Of a stretch of DNA of 64,000 nt, positions 35,633 through 44,913 are shown piece by piece. The stretch comes from Lewinellaceae bacterium (GTDB taxonomy: Bacteria; Bacteroidota; Bacteroidia; Chitinophagales; Saprospiraceae). The stretch's first letter is position 1, and each line of letters begins with the position of its first letter. Both the position numbers and the translations under genes were made by a program. Location: the NCBI GenBank assembly GCA_020636075.1, contig JACJYO010000008.1, positions 62,001 through 126,000 of the forward strand, in the 5' to 3' direction. Under the pieces are notes generated by a model. It was given only the letters and a program-made list of their open reading frames with translations. It did not search any database and had not been told where the DNA came from.

Positions 35633-36522
35633 TTATGGCTCACTTAGCCAAGCCATGATTTGTAAAAGAAGTTGCGGGTTCTGCCGCGCTTCAGGCTGAT
35701 TCATACCTACAGGCGCTTGATTCGGGCCGGCTAATTGTGCCGAAAACATGGCCGCTTCTCCCGAAATCACCACTTTACCCTTCCCATATTGCAGGTAGCC
35801 CAATTGGTGCCACCCCTGGCTATCCTGGTAGGGTGTGGTTTCATCAAATCGCCAAGCGACCTCAGGCATCAGGAGCGTATAATTTTTCAGCGTAAGCACT
35901 GCTTTCCCGTTTTCGGGGAGTTGAAACGCACTTCCGGTAAATGTCACAACGGTATCAATACCCGCAGTAAATGGGCTATCGAACAAGGTTTTTCTGCCCG
36001 GAAAAATTTTTCAGGAACGCGCCGTCGATTGTCCATGGCAAAACAATTGAGCATGCGGACGCCAAATGCCGCAGCCAGATCGGCCGCCGAACCGGCAAAA
36101 GGCATGTGATCGGCAATCAGGAACAGACTTCCACCTTGCCGAACCCAATTTTGTACCGCCGCAATTTCCGCAGGGCTGAACGCCGAGCGATTGGGCAGTA
36201 CCCAGCGGGTGTTGCTGGCACTGTCGAGCGCATTGGCGATGACAAGAATATCGCATTGTGCCAGGCCGGCCGGGGTGAACTCGGAGCTGATTTGGCGCCA
36301 TTTGATAACCGTCGGCCTGTACCACGTTCCCAAAGGAAGCATAGCGCCCATCCAGGGTGTGAAAGTTGAAATGGGCCTCATCCAGCCACACCTTGGGCCC
36401 TTTCCCAGGGGCGAAGCGTGGTATTGGATTTTGGTAGGTGAATGCCGTGTCCGGCAACTGCTGGGCCGCTGCTACTACTGTTGTCCCCAACAGCAGCGCA
36501 GCAAAAGTTGTTTTGTTTTCAT
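35633..36522 (-). CDS. Secreted DUF4350 protein (frameshifted)
   Basis: About 297 residues across three frames. After frame repair the ATG at 36522 gives a signal peptide (TFAALLLGTTVVAAAQ). The mature protein has VWLDEAHFNFHTLDGRYASFGNVVQADGYQ, CDILVIANALD, FSPAEIAAVQNWVRQGGSLFLIADHMPFAG and a later AWRFDETTPYQ. This is the glutamine-amidotransferase-like fold pattern of DUF4350 proteins, which lack an obvious catalytic Cys. The function is unknown; related proteins sit in membrane or envelope gene sets. Breaks lie near 36510, 36325 and 35990. It is separated by 85 bp from the repressor gene start and might share its strand-wise transcript with the OmpA gene upstream. Confidence 0.72.
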
Positions 36523-36540
36523 AGCTGTTATGTTATCGTT

Positions 36541-37654
36541 TTAACACAAAAATTCCACTCTTCGGTTCTGAAACCGGCCTTCTTCGGTTGCATTGGAGGC
36601 AATGGGTTTGGATTCTCCTTCGCCATAATAACGCAAGCGACCGGCTGAAATATCGTTTTCCATTAAAAATTGTACCACCGCTTTGGCCCGTTTTCGCGAC
36701 AGGTATTTGTTGTAATTCTCCTTGCCGATATTATCTGTGTGCCCTACGATCTGAATTTGCATGCCCGGGTTTTCGCGCAGGATTAGCAGCAGTTTATTGA
36801 GTTCGACATAAGAGCGGGGCATCAGTTCGTACTTGTCGAATTCAAAATAAATATGTTTCAGTTGGATGGCCTTGCCCTCCTCCAGAGGTTGGCGGGTGAG
36901 GTCGTCGGGCTTTACCGGAACGCGGATAAACGGCGGGACTTTTTTACCAGTACATCATCAATGTAGTAGTAGGCATAGTTGAAGCAATCGTCGCGGTAGG
37001 CTGCCGTTTCGGTGCTTTCATCGGTGGAAAAATTCCCGATGATGAGGTATTCGGACTCATCCGTTGCTTCGAAATAGCCGCTTAGCTTACCCATTTTCCG
37101 CCGGGTGCTTCTACTTTTTTTGCTGCAAAAACTGAGGTTTGTACAGCAGGATTTCGTCTGATTGCCGCTGAACGCGTTTTTCCGAAAAACCCCAGGTTGT
37201 TGATCTGCAATGACCGTTTCAGATGGCTCACCCAAAACTCAACCTGATACCGCTGACCGGGGACCAAGGGTTCGGCCAGTTGGATTTCCACATATTCGCG
37301 GCAGTGCGGTTTGCCATTGGTGCAGCCGTAGAGCGTCAGGCCAGCCAAACAATTTCCACTGTGCGGTTTCTGTTCGCCAAAGCCTTTGTCGGCCCAATCG
37401 CTGGGCACTTTTACCCCGGCCCGTAAATATCGGGGCTTGCCGTTGTGGCGCTGAACCAGTACTTGACCACCTGGGCAAAAATGCGCCCTTGTACGACCAG
37501 CCGACCGGTGGACTCACGAAACGCTCAAAGCCCGGATTTGGGACAATATTGTCGCCGTCATGCACCATTTGAGCGTGCAGCAATTGGCTTGGGATGCCAG
37601 CGCGAAACTGAACAGGCAAAATAAATGACGTAAAGACCGGAGCAGCAAGGGCAT
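36541..37654 (-). CDS. OmpA-family outer-membrane protein (frameshifted)
   Basis: About 371 residues in several frames. The ATG at 37654 starts a signal peptide (LRHLFCLFSFALASQA). A beta-sandwich N-terminal region follows (NIVPNPGFERFVSPPVGW, REYVEIQLAEPLVPGQRYQVEFWVS), resembling a galactose-binding-like fold. The C-terminal OmpA domain binds peptidoglycan: IYFEFDKYELMPRSYVELNKL, IQIVGHTDNIGKENYN, LSRKRAKAVVQFL and the final FQNRRVEF. It likely tethers the outer membrane to murein. Breaks lie near 37570, 37420, 37100 and 36930. Its stop is 18 bp before the DUF4350 gene start. Confidence 0.85.
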
Positions 37655-37759
37655 AATGTGGAGGGTTTAATTTGATTTTTCAAAAGTATCGGCTTTGGGC
37701 CAAATATAATTTCATTTCCCGGCGATTAATTCCCCGCTCAAAAACAGGATTTGGCGCAC

Positions 37760-37767
37760 TATCTTTG
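37760..37767 (+). promoter_or_regulatory. Candidate -7 box for ugd
   Basis: TATCTTTG fits TAnnTTTG exactly and lies 93 bp upstream of the ugd start, giving a leader of roughly 85 bases. No matching -33 element is clear. Confidence 0.4.
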
Positions 37768-37859
37768 CGCGCCAATTTTAACCAGAAACCATCGCACTGC
37801 AGACTTCAGCTGTTTTTGAGTCAACGTGATGGTTTTAAACCAATAAAATTCTGGAATAC

Positions 37860-39170
37860 ATGAAAATTGCCGTCGTTGGAACCGGTTATGTAGGTTTGGT
37901 TACCGGTACCTGTTTTGCCGAAACCGGAAATACCGTCATATGTGTTGATAATAACGCCCAAAAAGTAGAGCGCCTGAAAAATGGCGAGGTCCCGATTTAC
38001 GAGCCGGGCCTCGACGTTCTGTTTGACCGAAATACCAAAGAAGGGCGCCTGCGTTTCACCACCGAATTGCGCCAGGCAGTCGATCAAAGTCAGATCATCT
38101 TTTGGCACTTCCCACGCCTCCGGGCGGCGACGGAAGCGCCGATCTTTCGTTTATCATGGGCGTAGCGGCGGAACTGGCCGACATGATTACCGAGTACAAG
38201 GTTATTGTGGACAAAAGCACCGTGCCGGTAGGTACAGCAGAGCGTGTAGCAGCGATTTTGGCGGAAAAACTGCCAAAAGATCTGTTTGACGTGGTGTCGA
38301 ACCCCGAATTTTTGCGTGAAGGGGTGGCCGTTGAGGATTTCCTCAAGCCCGACCGGGTAGTGGTAGGCACCCAAAGCGAACGCGCCCAAAAAGTGATGAA
38401 ACAGCTCTATGAGCCTTTTGTCCGTCAGGGCAATCCAATTTATTTCATGGATGAGCGCTCGGCTGAAATGACAAAATATGCGGCCAATTCGTACCTGGCG
38501 GCGCGTATTTCGTTTATGAACGAAATCGCCAACCTGTGTGAAAAGGTCGGCGCCAACGTCGATGAAGTGCGCATCGGCATGGGTAGCGACAGCCGTATTG
38601 GCAAGCGTTTCCTGTTTCCCGGTATCGGTTACGGTGGCTCCTGTTTCCCGAAAGACGTGCAGGCCCTGGCCAAAACCGCAGGCGAATACGACTACGATTT
38701 CAAAATTCTGAAATCAGTTATGGAGGTTAACACACTCCAAAACAGGTGCTTACGCAAAAATACAGGCGTATTTCAACAACGACCTGCAAGGGCGCACCAT
38801 CGCAGTGTGGGGGCTTGCATTCAAGCCGAACACGGACGATATCCGGGAAGCTCCGGCACTGGTCATCATCGATGAATTGCTCGCTGCCGGTGCTAAGGTT
38901 CAGGCCTTCGACCCCGAAGCCATTCCGAACACGCAAGCGATCTATGGCGACCGGGTACAGTTTATGAACAACATGTACGAAGCCCTTGCCGGCGCCGATT
39001 GCCTGGCGATAATGACGGAATGGAGCGAGTTTCGTGCCCCGGAATTTCAACGGATACGCGAATTGCTGAAGACCCCGGTTATCTTCGATGGCCGCAATTT
39101 GTACGATCTGGAGTTGATCGCCTCAAAGGGATTCCACTACGAAAGTGTCGGCCGGCCTGTGGCGGGCTAG
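37860..39170 (+). CDS. ugd: UDP-glucose 6-dehydrogenase (two frameshifts)
   Basis: About 437 residues, the usual length, oxidising UDP-glucose to UDP-glucuronate with NAD+ for polysaccharide synthesis. The N-terminal Rossmann fold begins MKIAVVGTGYVGLVTG (G7, G9, G12). The middle has VDKSTVPVGTAE and VVSNPEFLREGVAVEDF. The catalytic cysteine is in GYGGSCFPKD. The C-terminal nucleotide-binding domain has VWGLAFKPNTDDIREAP. Two frame changes near 38105 and 38740 cancel in net length, so total length is nearly normal. That balance and the conserved sequence on both sides argue for sequencing indels, not a dead gene. Confidence 0.92.
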
Positions 39171-39190
39171 CCCAATCGCTAAACTTACCT

Positions 39191-39324
39191 GCGGGGTTCC
39201 GCACTTTTCAAATTGTTTATTTCAAATTTCCAATTTCAAATAAAAGGATGTTCCCGAGTTTGGGTAGTTCCTGAATTTGAAATTGAAAAGAAAAATTTGA
39301 AGTTTGAAAAGTGCAAAACCCCTA
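39191..39324. repeat. A/T-rich inverted repeat between ugd and glgP, probable two-way terminator
   Basis: The left arm (39191-39236; GGGGTT-CGCACTTTTCAAA ... TTTCCAATTTCAAA) and right arm (39272-39324) are near reverse complements. They are built of TTTCAAA/TTTGAAA oligomers. It fills the 150-bp gap between the convergent genes and reaches the glgP stop, so it probably ends both transcripts. Confidence 0.7.
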
Positions 39325-41906
39325 CAACCACTTCACCAAATTAAAATCCTGCCGGTGCGCCAGCATCGGATGTTTGGGGAACATCCGGAAGCCAAATTCA
39401 AATACGCCGGCGGTTTGCAAAGTAATGGCGCAATGGTAGGTCGCTGTAGTGCTGCCACCATTTTGCGGCAAGGCCTCCAACTCATGCCGGCTGATGAATT
39501 CCATCTGCGTCTCTGAAATGCGGCGGAAAAACACCACTTCGACACCGATGTCGGCGGCTTTGAGCGCATGCAGGTTGAGCGATACTGTGGCCTCAAACTG
39601 CTCACCCAATGGAAGGGCATGATTGAACGTGTCAGGTGCCTGAAGGGCCGTCACTTCGATGTGATCCCAGGCTGCTCTGACCTTGCTTTTCCAGGCCACC
39701 AGATCCTGCAAGGCTTTGAAATTGTTTTTCTTGAGTTGCCGGCTGCGTGTCCAGAGTTTGCTGTAAAAGCGCTCCTGGTAGTCGTTGAGCATGCGACTCA
39801 TCACAAAATCGGGCGCGATATCCGCAATGGTATTTTTGATATGGCTCACCCAGCGTTCGCTGACACCTTCGGCGTCGCGTTCGTAAAGCTGGGGATAATA
39901 TCGCTTTCGAGGATGTTGTAGATCGTCTCTGCGTCCAGTTCATTTTGCAGCGCCGGATCGGGGTAGGTTTCTTCTTCGGGCAATGCCCAGCCGGCGCCGG
40001 GTTTGTAGCCTTCGCACCACCAGCCGTCGAGCACCGAAAAGTTCATCACACCGTTCATGACCGCTTTCATGCCGCTGGTGCCGCTTGCTTCCTTGGGCCG
40101 GGTGGGATTATTGAGCCAGATATCGACACCTTGGGTGAGCAATTTGGCCATTTCCATGCCGTAATTTTCAAGGAAAATAACTTTGCCCTTGAAGTCCGGA
40201 TTGGTCGTGGTGTTGTAGATAAACTGGATGTATTCCTGGCCACCCTTGTCGGCCGGGTGCGCCTTACCGGCAAACAGGAAGATAACGGGCCGGTCTGTGT
40301 TGTTGACAATATCCGCCAACCGTTTTTCATTTGAAAACAGCAATGTCGCGCGTTTGTACGTCGCAAAACGGCGGGCAAAACCAATAACCAGTGCATCCTC
40401 CCGAATCGCCTTGATAATTTCAAAAATGGTGCGCGGGTTTTCGCCCCGGCGTGTGAGGTCGGTTTGCAATTGCTGGCGTACCCAGTCGAGCAGGCGTTTT
40501 TTCAATTGCTGGCGCAAATCCATGATCCGTTGGGCCGGTACATCCTGAATTTTTGACCAGAATTTGTGGTTGGTTTGGTCGCTCAAAAAGCCTTTCCCAA
40601 AAGTCTCCTGGTAAAGATCAAGCCATTCGGATGCCACCCAGGTGGGGAAGTGTACCCCGTTGGTCACATAGCCCACGTATAATTCGGCATAATTGTACTC
40701 CGGATACAGGTCGTTGAACATTTTCTGGCTCACCTCGCCATGCAACCGGCTTACACCGTTCACTTCCAGCGAGGTCCGGATTGCCAGGTGGCTCATCGAG
40801 AAAAGTTCATTGCTATCCCCCGGATGTATCCGGCCAAGTGCGACCAATTGTTCCCAGGAAATACCGAGCGTGTTGGTAAATTCGAACAGGTAGTCGCGCA
40901 GCAGCGATTCGGGGAATGAATCGTGGCCGGCCGGCACCGGTGTATGGGTGGTAAACAACTGGGTACCGCGCACAATTTCAAGTGCCTGGTCAAAAGGCAT
41001 GTGCTTGTCGCGCAGGTAATTAGCGAGGCGCTCCAGGCCCAGGAAAGCAGCGTGACCTTCATTAAGATGGTAAAGGTCGGGCTCCATTTTCATGGCTTTC
41101 AGTGCGCGCACACCGCCAATGCCAAGCAATACTTCCTGGCGCAAGCGGTGTTCGTTGTCGCCGCCGTAAAGTTGATGGGTGAGGCTGCGATCTTCCCAGT
41201 TGTTGTCGTCGATATCGGTATCGAGCAGGTACAGCGACATGCGCCCAACCCGGAGTTCCCAAACTTTTGCCCATACCGTACGGCCGCTGAGATTGACGTA
41301 AACCTTGATCCAGGTGCCCTGCGCATCGCGCACCGGAAGAATAGGAAGCTGGGTAAACTTGGCCGCTTCCAACTGGTGGATCTGCTCGCCATGCAGCGAG
41401 ATGGATTGCTGAAAGTAGCCATAACGGTACAGCAAGCCAACAGCAACGACATTGACATTGCGGTCGCTGATTTCTTTCAGATAGTCGCCGGCCAGCACCC
41501 CCAAACCACCCGAATACAGGCGTAGGCTCTGGTGCAGACCGTATTCCATGCAGAAATAGGCAATCTGCCCCTGGCTGTCGTCTTTCGGTTCGTCGATGTA
41601 TTTTTTAAATGCCGAATGAACGGATTTGAGCTTCCGGGTGAACGTGCCGTCGTCGAGCAAAGCCTGGGCCTTTTCCATGCTCAACTCATCGAGCAGGGCC
41701 AGTGGGTTGTAATTGACGTCTACAAACAGTTCGGGATCAATTGAGTGGAATAATTCGATGGCCTCGTGGTTCCAGGACCACCACAGGTTGGTTGCCAATT
41801 CGTGGAGTGGAGACAGGCCCGCAGGGAGTTTGGGCTCTATGAATATTCGCTTGAGTTTGCCGCCGTTCTCTGTCAGATTACCAAGCATGGGATTGATTTG
41901 TGTCAT
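39322..41906 (-). CDS. glgP: Alpha-glucan (glycogen/maltodextrin) phosphorylase (one frameshift)
   Basis: About 861 residues, the length of the short-form alpha-glucan phosphorylases (TIGR02094-type). It releases glucose-1-phosphate from glycogen or maltodextrin with PLP. Visible signatures are PLHELATNLWWSWNHEAIELF near the N-terminus, AYFCMEYGLHQSLRLYSGGLGVLAGDYLKE, LNEGHAAFLGLERL, and the PLP-binding lysine (about K614) in GTSGMKAVMNGVMN. The first 686 residues are in one frame; a single indel near 39890 moves the last ~170 residues (MNDYQERFYSKLW onward) into another. A candidate -7 box lies at 41976. The gene is a normal storage-glucan enzyme and supports the sequencing-indel view. Confidence 0.93.
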
Positions 41907-41975
41907 ACGTTAAATTTATAAGGCTGCTTTGGGGGACTTCACTCTTTACCGGGAGCCGGTTTTTAAGAGCGGGGG

Positions 41976-41983
41976 CAAAAGTA
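41976..41983 (-). promoter_or_regulatory. Candidate -7 box for glgP
   Basis: On the minus strand this reads TACTTTTG, an exact TAnnTTTG match, 70 bp upstream of the glgP start. It lies in the 379-bp gap shared with the divergent lipoprotein gene; nothing else was recognised in that gap. Confidence 0.4.
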
Positions 41984-42285
41984 CGGCGATTTCCATAAGT
42001 TCGTGTTCAGCGGACAAAAAGCCGCGGATGTTGGTTGGATCAATAGCGGCTGCCGGGTGTTCTTGCCGGTTGAATGCCAGTGATAGTTGCCGTCAATTGG
42101 TACTGGATTTTCAAAATTTGAACAAGTTAAACCCCCTGGTTGTACACAAGTTGGTGCATGGGGGACTGCGTTTAAATTGAATAGGAATCCCGTTTTTTAA
42201 ATTATTCCTGCCAAACCGGTCTAATTTTACCCAGGCGTAAGAAATCAGCGCCGAATCCTGCTTAACAAATTACTCCCATACCACT

Positions 42286-42972
42286 ATGCGTCAAATACCC
42301 TTGGTCTTTTTCTGCTGCGCAGTGCTCTTTTTTGCCTGCGAAAACACAACGCCAACCAACGCTCCTGTTAATGCGCTGAGCGCGCAGCAAGTTGCCGCCG
42401 TACCGGTGCAAACACTGCAGGGCATGTACCGAAACGATGCCCAGGGTTCTTTTTTTTATGATTGCACAGCTGGCGAAACCTATCAAGTGGTAACCAGGCC
42501 TGCCGGACTGGATTCAACATATCGCACCTTGCATCAACCCCCGAGTTATCCCGGAGAACCCGTTTTTGCAGTGCTGCACGGTAAGGTAATCACGCCCAAC
42601 CAGGGACCTACGCAACTGGTCGTTACCAAGGTCGATACGCTCATTGTGCGCACCCTGCTCAACAATTGCCAACCGTACGATTTTTGGTGTATCGGCACGG
42701 AGCCGTTCTGGGGGCTGGTTATTTCCGGATCGGAAGGGAAGATTGCGCTGAAACTGATCGCAGAAGGGCAAGGTAAAGTGTTCCCCTGGGTACAGCCGAA
42801 GCAGGAAGGTGAATTCATCCTATATGAAAGTACTGACCCGGAAACCGGCGAAAAAATCCAAGTCCTCTTGCGCAAGGAACCTTGCAGCGACGGGATGTCC
42901 GAACGGATGTACCCCTATTCAGCCAAGTTGAAATACGGTGGGCAAATGTTGCAGGGCTGTGCGTTGAAATAA
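42286..42972 (+). CDS. NlpE/COG3650-like lipoprotein
   Basis: A 228-residue lipoprotein. The signal peptide ends in a lipobox with the cysteine in FFACEN (residue ~18). An NlpE-like part follows, with PVQTLQGMYRNDAQGSFFYDCTAGETY, in which a C-x-x-G follows the aromatic strand. A second domain begins FWCIGTEPFWGLVIS, the hallmark of COG3650/META-like domains, and closes with CSDGMSERMYPYSAKLKYGG. In enterobacteria NlpE senses surface contact and envelope stress; here an outer-membrane lipid-anchored stress-related role is inferred. The gene is intact and runs convergently with the TPR gene, 10 bp apart. Confidence 0.8.
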   Translation: MRQIPLVFFCCAVLFFACENTTPTNAPVNALSAQQVAAVPVQTLQGMYRNDAQGSFFYDCTAGETYQVVTRPAGLDSTYRTLHQPPSYPGEPVFAVLHGKVITPNQGPTQLVVTKVDTLIVRTLLNNCQPYDFWCIGTEPFWGLVISGSEGKIALKLIAEGQGKVFPWVQPKQEGEFILYESTDPETGEKIQVLLRKEPCSDGMSERMYPYSAKLKYGGQMLQGCALK

Positions 42973-42982
42973 GCGCCTGGCC

Positions 42983-44800
42983 CTATTGCATTTTGTCGCC
43001 CCGCAAAATCCGGAACCGCTTGCGTGCTTCCACGGCGAATACCGAGCCCGAGTAGTCGATAAAGATCTTTTCGTACAATTCCTTGGCCTTTTCGGTGTTG
43101 TCCAGTTTTTCCTCGTTCAACTTTGCCAGGGCAAACAGGGCATTGTCGGCGCGGATATCCTCCGGATACTTTTCGGCAACCTGTTGGTAAAGCTCGGCAG
43201 CGCGGGTGTAGTTGCGTTTTTTCTCCGAAATCTGGGCTTCCAGGTAAAGAATATCATCCTGCAAGGTGTTTTCCGGGTAATCAGTCCGGATCGTATCGAG
43301 CCGTAGAAACGCTTCGTCAAACCGGTTTTGGAACACCAGCATTTCGGCCGTGGCGTAGAGTTGCATGGCATCGGTAGTGGTGTCGGAATTAAGGTTATCC
43401 ATGATGAATACCGAAAGGTCGAGCGCGTCGTTGGCGATAAGTTTGGACGTGGAGGCCTTGAGCACGTTGAACTGTGCTTGTGCCCACTCAAAGTCGCCAT
43501 TGAAATAGGAAAGCTTGGCATTTTTGAAACGCGCTTCCTGCCCCAGCATCTCTTCCCGGAAATCTTTATCCACCTGGCTGTACAGCAGGGTGCTCTCCCA
43601 AATTTCGCCGCTCATGAGGTAAAAATCGGCCAGGTTGATCTTCACCCGTGCCAACGTGTTGCGGTTCAGGCCGGGTGATTGCCGGAGCTCATCGAGCAGT
43701 TTTATGGCCTTGTTGAGGTCGTTGATGTAGTACGCCTCCAAATCAGCCAGCTGGATAATTATGAAGGCCGTGCTGCGCCCGCGGTCATACTGGTTGAGAA
43801 AACTTTCGTATTCGGCTTCGAGGGTGCGCAATTCTTCCAGCGTGTAGTCGAAGCCTTCGGTGATCTTCCGGCGCCGGCAGTTCATGGCCTCGCGCTTGGC
43901 ATCAAAGAAAAACGGGTTTTGCGGGCCTTTTTCCTGAATTATGTACTCAAATCCGGCAATAGCGGTGTCAAAGTCGCGCGCATTGGCAGCATCGTTGGCC
44001 AGTTTGAAAATGCGCTGGCCGGGCTCGCCGAGGCGTTTGTCCAGGGCTTTATACTGGCGCAAGGCGCTTTTGAAATCCTTGTTTTGCACAAACGACCACG
44101 CGAGGAGTTCAATGTAGTCGGCGTTGTTGTCCGACTGCAAGCGCGTGTAGAGTTGGGATTGCAGTTCGGTAAACTCACTTTCGGCCAGGTAGCGCGCCAG
44201 TTGGGTTTGAATCGTGATCAAACGGCCCGGGTCGGAGTCGAGGCTGTTGAGGTACGATTCGATCATTTTCGGGGTATTGCCCTTCCGGCGGTAGAGTTCG
44301 CCAAGGTTAAAAGCAAACCGCGTGGCATCCTTGAACATAGCGCCGCCGCGTTCGTACGTTTTTATGGCAAAATCGTATTTGGCAGCGTTGATGAAAGTAT
44401 TGGCCAAGCTGTTGACGGAGGCATAGTCGGGCGACATTTTGGCAATCGCCTTCTCATATTCGGCATTGGCTTCATCGGTCTTGCCCATACGATCGTACAG
44501 GTTACCGTTGAAAACATAGAATTTGACGTTGTTGGGCGACTGCTTCAGCTGTTTTTTGACGGCCTTTTCGGCATCGTCATATTTTTCCAGATTGAGTAGG
44601 CAGTCGAAGTAGCGTTCAAAATAATAATCGGCCAGTCCCCGGTCAGTTTCCAGCAGCTGGCTGTACAATTCAGCGGCTTTTTCATATTCGCCATTCATAA
44701 AATACTGATTGGCGAGGTTAGGGTTTTGGCCCTGAACGGCCGCTGGCAGATTAAAGACAAGGATCAGGAACGCGGTAATCCGCAGGATTTGAACTTTCAT
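42983..44800 (-). CDS. Exported TPR-repeat protein
   Basis: A 605-residue protein. The ATG at 44800 was preferred to the longer frame because it gives a clean signal peptide ending AVQGQ. The rest is almost entirely tetratricopeptide-type helical pairs, from NLANQYFMNGEYEKAAELYSQL to the last unit, ALAKLNEEKLDNTEKAKELYEKIFIDY, followed by a short basic tail. There is no catalytic domain. Such periplasmic or outer-membrane-linked TPR proteins act as scaffolds. A candidate promoter lies at 44833. The gene is intact and converges with the lipoprotein gene. Confidence 0.85.
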   Translation of the reverse strand: MKVQILRITAFLILVFNLPAAVQGQNPNLANQYFMNGEYEKAAELYSQLLETDRGLADYYFERYFDCLLNLEKYDDAEKAVKKQLKQSPNNVKFYVFNGNLYDRMGKTDEANAEYEKAIAKMSPDYASVNSLANTFINAAKYDFAIKTYERGGAMFKDATRFAFNLGELYRRKGNTPKMIESYLNSLDSDPGRLITIQTQLARYLAESEFTELQSQLYTRLQSDNNADYIELLAWSFVQNKDFKSALRQYKALDKRLGEPGQRIFKLANDAANARDFDTAIAGFEYIIQEKGPQNPFFFDAKREAMNCRRRKITEGFDYTLEELRTLEAEYESFLNQYDRGRSTAFIIIQLADLEAYYINDLNKAIKLLDELRQSPGLNRNTLARVKINLADFYLMSGEIWESTLLYSQVDKDFREEMLGQEARFKNAKLSYFNGDFEWAQAQFNVLKASTSKLIANDALDLSVFIMDNLNSDTTTDAMQLYATAEMLVFQNRFDEAFLRLDTIRTDYPENTLQDDILYLEAQISEKKRNYTRAAELYQQVAEKYPEDIRADNALFALAKLNEEKLDNTEKAKELYEKIFIDYSGSVFAVEARKRFRILRGDKMQ

Positions 44801-44832
44801 GTGTTTACGAGTTGAGCCGGGTTGAGCAGCGG

Positions 44833-44840
44833 CAAAGGTA
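44833..44840 (-). promoter_or_regulatory. Candidate -7 box for the TPR gene
   Basis: The minus strand reads TACCTTTG (TAnnTTTG), 33 bp upstream of the start at 44800. A TTG triplet about 16 bp further upstream could be the -33 element. Confidence 0.5.
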
Positions 44841-44913
44841 CCTGAAAATAACGTGCCAAGGGGGCATTGTGTTTTGAATGGATTATCTTGCATGGCAATC
44901 TAAGAAAACAAAC

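Noticed and set aside
43679..44599. A 306-codon open frame antisense to the TPR gene
   Set aside because: The sense frame is a full TPR protein; the antisense peptide has no domain.
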